From Clostridiales bacterium (lineage in GTDB: Bacteria > Bacillota > Clostridia > Oscillospirales > CAG-272): 32,145 nucleotides of DNA. The DNA is taken from contig DXYE01000018.1 of NCBI GenBank assembly GCA_019415985.1, forward strand, positions 1 through 32,145. Direction: 5' to 3'. The notes under the pieces are model-generated. The model was not told the origin of the DNA. It made no database searches and saw only the letters and a program-made list of their open reading frames with translations. The stretch's first letter is position 1; each line of letters starts with the position of its first letter. Shown piece after piece: positions 1 to 9,243 of this stretch. Position numbers and translations under genes: made by a program.

Positions 1-43
1 TTCGCATCCCTTGGAAGATTGAAAGAGACTCCCTAAACGAATC

Positions 44-73
44 GGAACCGGCGTGTCAGGTCACGCCGGTTCC
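44..73. terminator. Perfect 12-bp GC-rich hairpin, probable terminator
   Basis: GGAACCGGCGTG at 44-55 pairs perfectly with 62-73 around a 6-nt loop. It lies about 160 bp past the end of the minus-strand DUF4358 gene. Neither strand has a convincing U-tract next to the stem; the plus strand has only CTTTT some 15 nt later. The terminator role is inferred from position. Confidence 0.45.
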
Positions 74-231
74 TACCGCAATATCTTTTACTTCCTTATG
101 GGATGCTGCATAAACGTCAATGCCTTTTGAATTTTTGAAAGCATAGCAAGCTTTCGTTTGAAAGAATATCCTGATCGCTGTAAAATGCTGACAGAAGCCC
201 ACCGTACTTGGACAGTCATAAAAATACTGGC

Positions 232-747
232 TCATGACAATAGGGATTTTATCGTGCCTTCTGCATTTTCATCGTCTGTTACACACAAAACCACATATCT
301 GTCCGACCGGAGCAAGATCGCTTTGTCTAGTCTGTTAACCTCTTTAGGCATGTATCCCGCATACAGGGTTCGCTGTGACTCAATATGCGCAAGCAGCGCC
401 TCGTTGATCTTCTCAGCATCTGCATTATCCTTTGCCTCAAATATAGCGAATTCCTCCGCCGTAGCGCCGCTCCCTCTATAAATACGTGCCGACTCAAAAT
501 CACCGACAGCATACAGAGACGGAGCCATAGCAACATCGACTGCGGCAAGCTCATCCTCGAAAGTGACCTTTTCGAGTACGCCCTCCGCAATTTCATCCAG
601 GGAAAGGGGATCCTTATCCTTTGCACACGCCCCTATACTGATGCTGGTCATCAGCATCAGTACGACTGCGAGCACCGCTCGATAAACCCCGGCCGTATGC
701 CGGCATTGATTTGCTGCATCCCGTGTGTACTTCTCTGTTCTTTCCAT
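232..747 (-). CDS. DUF4358-type lipoprotein
   Basis: A predicted secreted lipoprotein of 171 residues. A hydrophobic segment (about residues 24-40) ends in the lipobox-like stretch SIGAC, so the Cys near residue 41 would be the lipidated residue and the rest would sit outside the membrane. The body (VTFEDELAAVDVAMAPSLY, then a region on per-residue differences between time points, ending YVVLCVTDDENAEGTIKSLL) matches the pattern of DUF4358 proteins, which are common in clostridia and have no established function. AAAGGG lies about 6 nt before the ATG at 747. The neighbour upstream is another lipoprotein gene (SGNH hydrolase), so the two may form an envelope-related unit. Family assignment is by recognition of the pattern only. 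Confidence 0.75.
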   Translation of the reverse strand: MERTEKYTRDAANQCRHTAGVYRAVLAVVLMLMTSISIGACAKDKDPLSLDEIAEGVLEKVTFEDELAAVDVAMAPSLYAVGDFESARIYRGSGATAEEFAIFEAKDNADAEKINEALLAHIESQRTLYAGYMPKEVNRLDKAILLRSDRYVVLCVTDDENAEGTIKSLLS

Positions 748-874
748 TATTTGCCCTTTCTATATTATGTTTAGATATATCCGTTTTCTGTATATTTCCT
801 AATTTACCCGTCTAATTAAAAGACCCGCGTACTGTTTCTCTCTGACAGTTTACGCTTTTCAGTTTATGAGAAAA

Positions 875-1769
875 TCACGGCGCCGTATGATTTTTCAAAT
901 AGGAAAGCCAAATTTCACAATAAGACTTCTTCAAATGCACGCCGTCGAGCGCGGCCTCAGCCGGAAGGTATCCGTTTGCATCAGAGAGTACCTCCGAAAT
1001 GTTCACATAATATACTTCCTTTTCCGCTGCCATCCGGCGAATCAAGTCGTTAAAGGTATTGATGCGTGTCATATTATAAATTTGGTCCGAATCGGACTTG
1101 GCCTTGGACACCGGGTAAATAGACTGTACATAAATCACCGCATCCGGGTTGATCCCCCGTATGATATCCACCAGATCCCCGTATTTTTTTTGCAAACGAT
1201 TCCGTATTGGTCCATCCCAGCTCGTTGATTCCGAACATAAGATAAACCTTTTTAAAGGAAGGGTCGTTTCTCAGGGCATCAGTCACCGTCACCTTCTCGC
1301 CGTTCTGATTGATCAGGCGATCCGTTGATACGTTGCTGATCATCAGGCCCTGCGCTGCATAAAAGGTAGCGTTGGAAAGACCGCTGTACATCATAAAGCC
1401 CTGCGTACGTGAATTGCCGATAAATACGGCGTCATCAAAATAAGAATCGTCCACAGGTTCGCCAGCCGGCACAGGCAGAGTGTAATCATACGGCGTCTCC
1501 GGCGGCTCTGTACTTTCGGGTGCTGTCTCCGTATTGGTTTCGCTTTCTGTCATTTGATCAGAGCCTTTGGTACTTGTATTCTGAAGGCTGTCGTCTCCCC
1601 CTGCTTCCTCGCGATTACACCCGGAAAAGTAAACAACTGTTGTGCAGAGCAGCAAAAGAGAAAGTAAAGAAGCAATAAACCTTTGCCGAGCCGCTGTATG
1701 TCCCCTCCGTATTGCCGTGGAATTCTTTGCTGCATCTTTTGTATTCCTTAGTATCTTTGTTTCTTTCAT
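875..1769 (-). pseudogene. SGNH/GDSL-family lipoprotein hydrolase, split by a frameshift
   Basis: Two overlapping frames make one protein. The first half (from ATG 1769, behind AAAAGGATAGG) has a hydrophobic segment with lipobox FSGC (Cys51), a Thr/Glu/Pro-rich linker, the nucleophile block FIGNSRTQGF (Ser120) and the block LMFGINELGW. The frame is lost in a run of eight A on the coding strand (plus-strand T run at 1184-1191). Removing one A joins SFAKK to YGDLVDIIRGINPD, and the second frame then runs to 875 and carries the catalytic pair DGVHL near its end. All SGNH catalytic residues are therefore present but in two frames. The family acts as an extracellular esterase or deacylase, often on cell-wall polymers; the substrate here is unknown. 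This may be a real mutation, slippage control, or a base-calling error. Confidence 0.8.
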
Positions 1770-2432
1770 GTTGACCTATCCTTTTGCAAATTTCATTTTT
1801 TTATGCACGGTACAGGCGCGCATCAAACGGAGCATTTTCTTTGTTTATGATACCTCGATCTGCTTTCCGTTTTGCAGCCCATTATGCGGTAACTCTTTGC
1901 TTTTTCGTTCATGAACCGGTTAAAGCAATTAGATCAAAGTTATGATTCATACGGTTTTATCCCCTTTTACGCCTATTGTAGGCAGATTCGTTGACGGATG
2001 TCCCCGTTTAGAATATGCAGATGCATCTCAAAGTCAGCTATACCTATATAAGAACAGACACACCGACCTTTGGGGACTTACCTTAATCAGTTTTGTTCGC
2101 CGAGTCATCGCTTTAAACAAATGAATAGCAGGACTGATCTCAAAAATCATTATACCCGGTAAAGTAAACGTATTTCATGTGCTGTACATTTTCTGTCATC
2201 TCTGTATGATACCGGCTTCTGGGTACCCTACCCATACGCCTATATAGGATCAAACACCACGATTTTTCACGGCATAAGCATACGCTTGACGGTATGGAGG
2301 TGTCCGCTTGGCCATGTATATCTGTGGCATGCTCAGGCTTTGTTCTGTTGGAAAATATATGGTGGCGCGCAACTATCTGCCGCTTTTTGTCTTCATTTCA
2401 GTTGATTTCTGTACGTACCTGCCCTATAAAAA
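1770..2432. other. Intergenic region without a recognised gene
   Basis: About 660 bp between the end of mreB and the start of the SGNH lipoprotein gene. Short open frames here have no ribosome binding site and no recognisable protein pattern. On the minus strand there is a perfect TATAAT at 2154-2149, but the -35 region 17 bp upstream is poor, so it is only a weak promoter candidate for the lipoprotein gene. No repeat or RNA element was recognised. Confidence 0.4.
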
Positions 2433-3449
2433 TTAAATACGTCGCTGACGGCCGGAAACGCCTATAGCACTCAGTCGAAAAGCGTCCGGAGCAGCTACCG
2501 CTTTGCCGGTCCCCAGTACAACACAGGCAGAGGGATTCTCCGCAACTCTTACGGGAATGCCGGTTACACGCTCCAGCAATGGTATCCAGCCGTTCAAAAG
2601 GCTGCCTCCGCCTGTCATAACGATCCCTTCGCTCATGACATCCGCTACAAGTCCCGGCGGAATTTTTTCGATCACGCCGCGAACCGCATCTACAATGGCC
2701 CCTATCGGTTCTTCCATCGCTTCTGCGATCTCTCCGGCACGAACCGTAACAGCCTTTGGCAGACCTTCAATTAGGCACCGCCCCTTGACTTCCATCTCGC
2801 GTGAGTCCTCTCGGTCCGTCGTACCGATTGTCAGCTTCACCTCTTCAGCAGTTCTCTCACCGATCAACAGATTGTAGACACGGCGGATATACCGTGTAAT
2901 TGCGTCATTCATCTTGTCGCCGCCCATTTTAATAGAAGCCGAAACCACCAGAGAATGAAGCGACAGTACTGCGATATCCGTTGTGCCTCCGCCAATATCC
3001 ACGATCATATGTCCGGTTGCCGATCCGACTGGAAGCCCCGCACCAATAGCCGCAGCCATTGGCTCCTCTATCAAATACGTGCGTTTGGCGCCTGCTTGAA
3101 TGGCAGCATCCACAACCGCCCGTTCCTCCACCTCCGTAATGCCGCTTGGTACGCATACCATGACATTCGATTTTGTCATACGCGGCCCGCATGCCCGTCT
3201 GATACAGTACTGGAGCATTTTCAGCGTCACATCGTACTGACTGATGACGCCATCGCGCATAGGCCGTACTGTTACAAGATCCGCGGGCGTTCTTCCAATC
3301 ATGGCATACGCCTCGCGTCCGATTTTCACGGGCTTGTTCGTCTTTGTATCAATGGCCACCACAGAGGGCTCGGAAAGGACAATTCCCTTTCCCCGCATAT
3401 ATACAAGCAGCGTCGATGTACCCAAATCCACTCCGATATCTCTTCCCAT
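2433..3449 (-). CDS. mreB: MreB/Mbl-family rod-shape actin homologue
   Basis: A bacterial actin that polymerises on the inner face of the membrane and directs lateral wall synthesis. The frame is 338 residues, close to the usual 335-345. It starts GRDIGVDLGTSTLLVY (phosphate-1 loop), has LIEEPMAAAIGAGLP, DIGGGTTDIAV near residues 151-161 (phosphate-2) and MTGGGSLLNGW (adenosine motif) in the last quarter. The ATG at 3449 is chosen because AAGGAGG lies 5 nt before it; a longer frame from 3485 lacks a ribosome site. It follows comF in the same direction, and mreC and mreD are not adjacent, which fits a stand-alone mbl or mreBH-type copy better than the mreBCD cluster. MreB versus Mbl cannot be settled by eye. 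Confidence 0.93.
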   Translation of the reverse strand: MGRDIGVDLGTSTLLVYMRGKGIVLSEPSVVAIDTKTNKPVKIGREAYAMIGRTPADLVTVRPMRDGVISQYDVTLKMLQYCIRRACGPRMTKSNVMVCVPSGITEVEERAVVDAAIQAGAKRTYLIEEPMAAAIGAGLPVGSATGHMIVDIGGGTTDIAVLSLHSLVVSASIKMGGDKMNDAITRYIRRVYNLLIGERTAEEVKLTIGTTDREDSREMEVKGRCLIEGLPKAVTVRAGEIAEAMEEPIGAIVDAVRGVIEKIPPGLVADVMSEGIVMTGGGSLLNGWIPLLERVTGIPVRVAENPSACVVLGTGKAVAAPDAFRLSAIGVSGRQRRI

Positions 3450-3636
3450 ATTGCCTCCTTCGGCAGCCGTATCATTCTCATCCATTCCGCCTCGAACACA
3501 AGTCAGCTATCCAGAACGCCTCTCATGTGCTTTCCGACGTGACCGGTCCATCTGATTTTCAACGAACCGCAGCCGAGAACAATCTTCATCCTTTCTATGC
3601 TCATAAGTCCGGCGGAGCAGGCCCTCCAGCAAAGCG

Positions 3637-4389
3637 TTATACTGCTCCTTTTTTTCCAGGCTTTGTCCTGGCAACGGCTGCAGCGATAACATATTCCGCC
3701 CCTGCATGCTTGAGCAGTGCAGCACATACGCCGACAGTGGATCCTGTTGTAATAACATCATCAATGATTACCACCGTTCGGCCTGCAATTCTTTCCGCGG
3801 CGCCGGACCTCAGGCGATAGGCATTTTCGGCATTCTCCATTCGAGCTCCTCTTGTAAGCTGTTTTTGTTCCGTAGTTCCCGTATTTCTGCAAAACAAAGC
3901 GGAATAGGGCAAAAAAAGGTGTTCTGCAGTCTCCCGAGCCAGAAGGGCGGACTGATCGAAGCCAAACCCGCGCACATTTTTTGAGAGCCTCGGCGTATGA
4001 GTCAGCAGGCATTGTTCACGGTAATTCTCGCATTCCCGAAGCACTGCCATAAGGGCGCCTGAAAGTTCACCGCCCAAAAAACCAATAAGATCCGGACGGC
4101 GCTCCCGTTTCATTTTCCAGATTATCTCCGTAACAACGCCCGGTTCATAGGCGGCCAAATGCACAAATACATCTACAGACGATAGGCCCAACGGTCCGCA
4201 GCGACATGCATTCTGCGGTCTTCCGCAGCTTTTGCAGATCCCCCTTTGGGCAGCCAGCCAATTGGCATAGCAAATCGGACACAAGGGTTTCTCACGGCTT
4301 ATCTCTTCAAAAATTTCCCCGCATCCAGCACAGCGGCGCGGATATAGCAGATGTATGACTGCATCCCACCAGCGGCTCAATCCGCGCAT
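3637..4389 (-). CDS. comF: ComF-family phosphoribosyltransferase-like protein
   Basis: A 250-residue protein with the two parts typical of ComF/ComFC. The N-terminal zinc-finger region has paired cysteines (Cys20/23, 37/40, 52/55, 62/64). The C-terminal type I phosphoribosyltransferase domain has the PRPP-binding loop VVIIDDVITTGST at 206-218. In competent bacteria ComF family proteins support uptake or processing of transforming DNA; many clostridia keep the gene without known competence. The start overlaps the end of recD2 by 13 bp, so the two are probably translationally coupled. AGGAGACC upstream of the ATG at 4389 can serve as ribosome site. There is a 187-bp gap to mreB, which continues in the same direction. 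Confidence 0.93.
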   Translation of the reverse strand: MRGLSRWWDAVIHLLYPRRCAGCGEIFEEISREKPLCPICYANWLAAQRGICKSCGRPQNACRCGPLGLSSVDVFVHLAAYEPGVVTEIIWKMKRERRPDLIGFLGGELSGALMAVLRECENYREQCLLTHTPRLSKNVRGFGFDQSALLARETAEHLFLPYSALFCRNTGTTEQKQLTRGARMENAENAYRLRSGAAERIAGRTVVIIDDVITTGSTVGVCAALLKHAGAEYVIAAAVARTKPGKKGAV

Positions 4390-6635
4390 CTTTCGGTCTC
4401 CTCATATTGACTCAAAAAGTAATGCAATCCCGTATAACGCTTTGTTCTGCGGTTGTTGTCCACCATATTGCGCACCTCTCTTTCACTGCCGACCAAGACT
4501 ACCATGGATTCCGCACGTGTAACAGCGGTATACAGCAGGTTTCTCGTCATCAGCTTCGGAGAATACCGGTAAACCGGAAGGATAACCACCGGATACTCGC
4601 TCCCCTGGCTTTTATGTACTGTTATGGCATAGGCATGTTCCAATTCATCGAGCAGTGAAAAATCATACTGAACCATTCTCTCATCGAAATCGATCTGCAT
4701 AACGCTATTTTCAATGTCTATGGACAATATCCTGCCGATATCACCGTTAAAAATGCCCACGCCGCTCTGTTTGCCTGCAAGCGTATCCCGCTCCCACTCC
4801 ATGTCATAATTGTTTTTTATCTGCATGACCTTGTCTCCCTCGCGGAAGATAAGCCCTCGCTGTCTTGTTTCCTTTTTGCCGGAACCGGGTGGATTCAGCA
4901 GTCTCTGAAGCATCGTATTCAGCGGCTCCGTGCCCGCCGCGCCTTTTCGGGAAGGCGTGATGACCTGAATTTTTTTCAGCATCTCCTCTCCGTAAGTACG
5001 GGGCAGGCGATTTTTATACAGATCGGCAACGGTCCGTGCCGTCTGTTCCTCATCCTCCCGCTCCACAAAAAAGAAATCCCTCCCCTTTTCGCGTAGCTCC
5101 GGGTACTGCCCCGCGTTGATCCTATGAGCATTCGTCACAATGAGGCTTTCTTTAGCCTGCCTGAAAATTTCCGTCAGCCGGATGGTAGAGAATCGGTCGC
5201 TTTCGATCAGATCCTGCAAAACGTTACCCGCTCCAACCGAGGGAAGCTGGTCCGCGTCGCCGATGATGATCAGCCGCGCTCCGGGGGGCAGCGCCTTGAG
5301 AAGTGAGGAGAACAGCATGAGATCTACCATGGATGCTTCATCCACCACTATGACATCCTCGTCCAGCATATGGCTCTCATTGCGTCGAAACCGCGGCTCA
5401 ATATCCTCTGTAAATTCCATTTCCAGCAGCCGGTGCAGCGTCTTGGCCTCTCTCTGCGTCGCAGCTGACAGTCGCTTTGCCGCACGTCCTGTGGGCGCGG
5501 CTAAAGCAATCTCCAACCCCATACTTTCAAATATTCGAAGAATCGCACGCACAACCGTCGTCTTACCGGTACCCGGGCCGCCGGTCAGAACCATAACACC
5601 GTTCTCCATCGCGGAACGGATGGCCTTTTTCTGAAGTCTCGCGTAGGTCAGTCCTTCCTCCGTCTCGATCTTTTCAATCATCGCTTCGGCATCTCGAGCC
5701 TCCAGAGCGCCACAGTTTCTGCATAAAAGATCCAATTTTTCGCAAACAAAACGTTCCGCGCGGAAATAATTCGACAAGTACACCATAGCCCTGCCGCCAA
5801 TCGTGAGTTTCACCACACGCTGCCGGGCAATTAGATCTGCCAGCGCATCCTCTGCCTCGTGGGTCTCTACCTTCAGCATTTTGACTACTCCGGGAATCAG
5901 CTTGTCCTCCGGAAGACAGACATGGCCGTTTTGCTGTGCGTTGTGCTGACACACATAAAGAATCGCCGCGCCGATTCTCTCAATTGCGTTCCGCTCCATC
6001 CCCAGGGAACGTGCGATTTTATCGGCCTTTTCAAAACCTACGCCATAAATTTCTCCGCACAGAACATACGGGTTTTCGCGTATGACGTCCACAGCCGCGC
6101 TCCCGTATTTATGATAAATCCGCACAGCCGTTCCCGGCGTAAAGTAATCCTGGCAGAACAGCATCACGGAACGGATGCCAAACTGCTCTTTAAAAGACTC
6201 CGAAATAGCCGCCGCCTTTTTCGTTGAAATGCCCGGAAGCTGCGCGAGCCATTCCGGGTGATGCTCGATGACCTCAAAGGTGTCTTCGCCAAACTGATCT
6301 ACAATCAGGCTCGCCATTTTAGGACCGATACCGCGTACACTGCGCGAGGATAAGTATTTCAGAATCGCATCCTTTGTTTCCGGGAGCTGCTTCTCGTAAC
6401 AGACGGCTCGGAATTGCCGTCCGAAGCTTGGATGCGTCGTCCAGTTTCCGGTAACGCGGACCGTCTCACCAGCGGCAAGATACGGCATATTGCCCACAAC
6501 CGTGATATAATCGTCCTCACCGAGATACATCTCACACACCACATAACCGTTTTCCTCATTGGCATAGATGATATGCTCAACAATGCCGTCGAGGGTCAGC
6601 ATTTCCTCCGGCTGATTATCCGCGATTTCCGGCAT
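4377..6635 (-). CDS. recD2: RecD2-type ATP-dependent DNA helicase (SF1B)
   Basis: A 5'-3' DNA helicase of the RecD2 group, found in bacteria outside the RecBCD complex and linked to repair and replication-fork maintenance. In order: an N-terminal OB-like region, helix-hairpin-helix repeats (SVRGIGPKMA, LPGISTKKA, YGVGFEKAD), Walker A GGPGTGKTT (about residues 352-360 from the chosen start), motif II VVDEASMVD, Q-rich motif IIGDADQLPSVG, and the C-terminal motif AITVHKSQGSEYP. I chose ATG 6635 (752 residues) because AGGCAGGG lies upstream at workable distance. A GTG at 6680 would add 15 residues but its AAAGGA sits too close. The gene is in line with metK and the small membrane protein upstream and overlaps comF downstream. 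Confidence 0.95.
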   Translation of the reverse strand: MPEIADNQPEEMLTLDGIVEHIIYANEENGYVVCEMYLGEDDYITVVGNMPYLAAGETVRVTGNWTTHPSFGRQFRAVCYEKQLPETKDAILKYLSSRSVRGIGPKMASLIVDQFGEDTFEVIEHHPEWLAQLPGISTKKAAAISESFKEQFGIRSVMLFCQDYFTPGTAVRIYHKYGSAAVDVIRENPYVLCGEIYGVGFEKADKIARSLGMERNAIERIGAAILYVCQHNAQQNGHVCLPEDKLIPGVVKMLKVETHEAEDALADLIARQRVVKLTIGGRAMVYLSNYFRAERFVCEKLDLLCRNCGALEARDAEAMIEKIETEEGLTYARLQKKAIRSAMENGVMVLTGGPGTGKTTVVRAILRIFESMGLEIALAAPTGRAAKRLSAATQREAKTLHRLLEMEFTEDIEPRFRRNESHMLDEDVIVVDEASMVDLMLFSSLLKALPPGARLIIIGDADQLPSVGAGNVLQDLIESDRFSTIRLTEIFRQAKESLIVTNAHRINAGQYPELREKGRDFFFVEREDEEQTARTVADLYKNRLPRTYGEEMLKKIQVITPSRKGAAGTEPLNTMLQRLLNPPGSGKKETRQRGLIFREGDKVMQIKNNYDMEWERDTLAGKQSGVGIFNGDIGRILSIDIENSVMQIDFDERMVQYDFSLLDELEHAYAITVHKSQGSEYPVVILPVYRYSPKLMTRNLLYTAVTRAESMVVLVGSEREVRNMVDNNRRTKRYTGLHYFLSQYEETERCAD

Positions 6636-6866
6636 TGTAAAATTCCCTGCCTTTCCATTCGATCCCGTCTGCAGCTCCACATCCTTTGACGTTTACAGCT
6701 TTAGATCTATTCGGATACTGTCTTACCGTCTCACAGCGTGTCCAAACTCCAACCGAAAGCCTGTCTGTCGCTGCATCCCTGCTGTATTCCAGTAAGTACA
6801 TCTGCAATATAAATGATTGAAAGCCCGGCAGGCAGGTACGTTTCCGTCCCGCCCGCTCTCCGGCAT

Positions 6867-7235
6867 TCAAAAACAGGAATCTGCGCTGAACTGCTCCTGC
6901 TGGCAGTCCGCTATTTCTATATTTCCATATTCTCTGTTTAATCTCCTAACGATGCCTAGGGTTTCCTCATTCTTGCTGTCCTTTGGCTCTCTCATCAGTA
7001 TGATAACCGCCCCTCGGCCCCTGACAGCGCGCGCATACCGTTCGGCGCGCCGAATTTCAAATTCTGCATCCTCCGGCACACGCAGCCGAAGATAAACCGG
7101 ATACAGCGCTTGGACCGTCATATCCCTTGGCGTTAAATATGTATGATGATACAAACAGCTCATCATGCCAAAGAAAATTTCATAGGCGCCATAAACGGCC
7201 AAAATCGCGCATCCTATTTCAAATAACACATGCAC
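6867..7235 (-). CDS. Small membrane-anchored protein of unknown function
   Basis: A 122-residue protein starting at GTG 7235, with AGGAGG about 10 nt upstream. Residues 3-28 form one hydrophobic segment (VLFEIGCAILAVYGAYEIFFG), so the protein is probably anchored by its N-terminus. The remaining 90 residues are soluble and charged, with a beta-alpha pattern (ALYPVYLRLRVPEDAEFEIRRA, then GRGAVIILMREPKDSKNEET) that hints at a small alpha/beta fold. I do not recognise the family. It lies between metK and recD2 in the same direction and is probably cotranscribed with them. Confidence that it is real rests on the ribosome site, position and amino-acid composition. Confidence 0.8.
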   Translation of the reverse strand: MHVLFEIGCAILAVYGAYEIFFGMMSCLYHHTYLTPRDMTVQALYPVYLRLRVPEDAEFEIRRAERYARAVRGRGAVIILMREPKDSKNEETLGIVRRLNREYGNIEIADCQQEQFSADSCF

Positions 7236-7328
7236 GCCCCCGTCACCTCCTGAATTTTCCGGTATAGCTACCGTTATTACAGGATATGCGGGAACTGCAT
7301 GTCTGGTTCAGAACAGCCTTTCTGCTGG

Positions 7329-8516
7329 TTATTTTTTCAACGCTTTGGAAAGCTCCTCTGCCATATCAAGCTTTTCCCAAGGAGCATTCAGATCCTCACG
7401 GCCCATATGGCCATACGCGGCCAGCTTTTTATAGATCGGACGGCGCAGTTGGAAGCGGTCTATGATGGCCGCCGGACGCAAATCGAACATCTCGGTTATC
7501 AGCCGGGAAATTTCCTCCTCGTCGATTTTCGCGGTTCCAAAGGTTTCTACCATAACGGACACGGGCTTTGCTACACCAATGGCATAAGCAATTTGTACCT
7601 CGCATTTAGTGGCCAGTCCGGACGCCACAATATTTTTTGCAACATATCGCGCCGCGTATGCCGCCGAACGATCCACTTTTGTGGGATCCTTTCCCGAAAA
7701 AGCGCCGCCGCCGTGTCGGGCATAGCCGCCATATGTATCCACAATGATCTTCCGGCCTGTCAGCCCCGAATCCCCCTGCGGACCTCCGACAACAAAGCGG
7801 CCTGTCGGGTTCACGTATATTTTCGTCTCACTGTCAAGATATTCAGCAGGAAGCACAGGCTGTATTACAAATTCCAGCATATCGCGGCGAATGGTTTGCA
7901 TTGATATCTCCGGGTCGTGTTGTGACGATACGACCACCGCGTCGATACGTACAGGTCGGTCATCATGATATTCTACCGTCACCTGTGTTTTTCCGTCCGG
8001 ACGCAGGTACGGAAGGGTTCCGTCTTTTCTGACTTTCGTCAACTGCTTTGCCATTTTGTGTGCCAAAGAAATGGGCAGCGGCATAAGCTCAGGCGTTTCA
8101 TCACAGGCAAAACCGAATACCATGCCCTGATCTCCGGCTCCGGTATCAAAGGCGTCTGCCATCTCTCCGGCTTTCGCTTCCAGCGCCTTATCAACTCCCA
8201 TTGCAATATCCGGCGACTGCTCGTGAATGGAGTTGATAACCGCGCAGGTATCGCAATCAAAACCATATTTTGCACGATCATATCCGATTTCCCGTATGGT
8301 ATCGCGAACAATTGTCTGAAGATCAACATAGCCCTTTGTCGTGATCTCTCCCATGACGGAAATCATCCCCGTCGTTGCGGCTGTTTCGCAGGCAACCCTG
8401 GACATGGGGTCCTGTGCAAGCAGCGTATCCAGCACGGCGTCCGATATTTGATCGCAGATTTTATCCGGATGTCCTTCGGTTACGGATTCGGAAGTAAATA
8501 ACTTTTTTCTCATCAT
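7329..8516 (-). CDS. metK: S-adenosylmethionine synthetase
   Basis: Makes S-adenosylmethionine from methionine and ATP in the cytoplasm. The 395-residue length is normal for bacterial MetK. Visible signatures: FTSESVTEGHPDKICDQISD (residues 7-26, ATP and metal binding), the hexapeptide region GAGDQGMVFG (126-135), and the glycine-rich phosphate loop GGGAFSGKD (269-277). The start is ATG 8516 or the adjacent ATG 8513, with AAAGGA about 7 nt before. The gene is behind a SAM-I riboswitch and an intrinsic terminator in a roughly 440-nt leader, so its product shuts off its own transcription. It opens the minus-strand run that continues with the small membrane protein, recD2, comF and mreB. Confidence 0.97.
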   Translation of the reverse strand: MMRKKLFTSESVTEGHPDKICDQISDAVLDTLLAQDPMSRVACETAATTGMISVMGEITTKGYVDLQTIVRDTIREIGYDRAKYGFDCDTCAVINSIHEQSPDIAMGVDKALEAKAGEMADAFDTGAGDQGMVFGFACDETPELMPLPISLAHKMAKQLTKVRKDGTLPYLRPDGKTQVTVEYHDDRPVRIDAVVVSSQHDPEISMQTIRRDMLEFVIQPVLPAEYLDSETKIYVNPTGRFVVGGPQGDSGLTGRKIIVDTYGGYARHGGGAFSGKDPTKVDRSAAYAARYVAKNIVASGLATKCEVQIAYAIGVAKPVSVMVETFGTAKIDEEEISRLITEMFDLRPAAIIDRFQLRRPIYKKLAAYGHMGREDLNAPWEKLDMAEELSKALKK

Positions 8517-8631
8517 GAATTTGTCCTTTCCTTTCTTTGTTCGTCGGCGTTTGATGCAGCTTGGATAAAAACCGGAATAAAACCCATCTATCTTTCAGCC
8601 GCTCCTCTTCCGTCCTCTTATCAAAGCAGTT

Positions 8632-8663
8632 TAAAAGAAAAGCCCTCGTCATCCGAGGACTTT
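8632..8663 (-). terminator. Riboswitch-controlled intrinsic terminator of metK
   Basis: On the minus strand AGTCCTCG pairs with CGAGGGCT around a short loop (8661-8641), followed by TTTTCTTTT (8640-8632). It lies directly after the SAM-I aptamer and before metK, which is the usual expression platform: SAM binding should favour this stem and stop transcription. Confidence 0.88.
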
Positions 8664-8678
8664 TTACACCTGTGCTTC

Positions 8679-8761
8679 CTCATCTTCCGGGAATTGGCAC
8701 CTTGTCGGTCTGACAGGTTGCCGGGCTTCACAGGGCCAGTCCCTCCGCCGCTCTTGATAAG
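8679..8761 (-). promoter_or_regulatory. SAM-I (S-box) riboswitch aptamer
   Basis: The minus-strand sequence matches the S-box core in order: CTTATCAAGAG at the 5' side, GGAGGGACTGGCCC, GTGAAGCCCGGCAACC, then GGTGCCAATTCC and the closing GATGAG. CTTATC and GATGAG can pair (with one G-U) as helix P1. The core blocks are nearly identical to the family consensus as I know it. It precedes metK, a standard member of the S-box regulon in Firmicutes. Confidence 0.96.
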
Positions 8762-8902
8762 TATATTTTAGATACAGTATGGTGAAATCTTCGTCTGATT
8801 TCTGCCAGCTTAAGCGTTTTCACCTTTTATTTCCCTTTTCAAAGAGAGGGAGAAGAGGTGTTCCCCTGTCTCGTCCGGCAAAATTGCATGACAAGCATTT
8901 CA

Positions 8903-8947
8903 CAATGTCACGTTTTTCAATGTCACTGTTTTCTTTAAATTGACATT
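8903..8947. repeat. Repeated AATGTCA half-sites by the metK promoter
   Basis: CAATGTCAC occurs at 8903-8911 and again at 8918-8926, a 15-bp period, and the inverted form TGACATT lies at 8941-8947, just downstream of the predicted -10. The arrangement suggests a protein-binding site at the start of the metK transcript; the function is inferred. Confidence 0.4.
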
Positions 8948-8961
8948 ATTATACTTTTTTA

Positions 8962-8990
8962 ATTATATCAGATCATACGGAAATTTACAA
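8962..8990 (-). promoter_or_regulatory. Probable sigma-A promoter of metK
   Basis: On the minus strand TTGTAA (8990-8985), a 17-bp spacer and a perfect TATAAT (8967-8962). A second TATAAT lies about 8 bp further down. Transcription would start near 8955 and leave a leader of about 440 nt holding the SAM-I riboswitch. Confidence 0.7.
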
Positions 8991-9161
8991 GTATTTTCAA
9001 AAAATATTTACGAAGCTCTGATTTTTCGCCAAATCCTGTGCGTCGCTCCCCTCCTCCTGATTTTTCACCCGCTTTCATTGGAAGGGACTTGATTTATTTC
9101 GTTTCTGTGTATCCATCCCTGCTTATTTTCCCTTTTATTTTCCCGGGAATGTATATATCTG

Positions 9162-9190
9162 TTGACTTTTATCAGAACACATGGTATGGA
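9162..9190 (+). promoter_or_regulatory. Probable promoter of the broken gene at 9244
   Basis: TTGACT at 9162-9167, a 17-bp spacer and TATGGA at 9185-9190. AAGGAGAG then lies about 8 nt before the ATG at 9244, so expression signals survive although the gene does not. Confidence 0.5.
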
Positions 9191-9243
9191 AAAAAGTATA
9201 GTCACGCATAAATCCATTTATACAACGGAAGGAGAGATGAAAC

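Noticed and set aside
3507..3764. 85-codon minus-strand frame over the end of comF and the gap to mreB
   Set aside because: It overlaps the conserved comF C-terminus in another frame and has no ribosome site or recognisable motif.
8903..8947. CRISPR-like array from the repeated CAATGTCAC
   Set aside because: The repeats are too short and only two or three in number; an operator is a better explanation.
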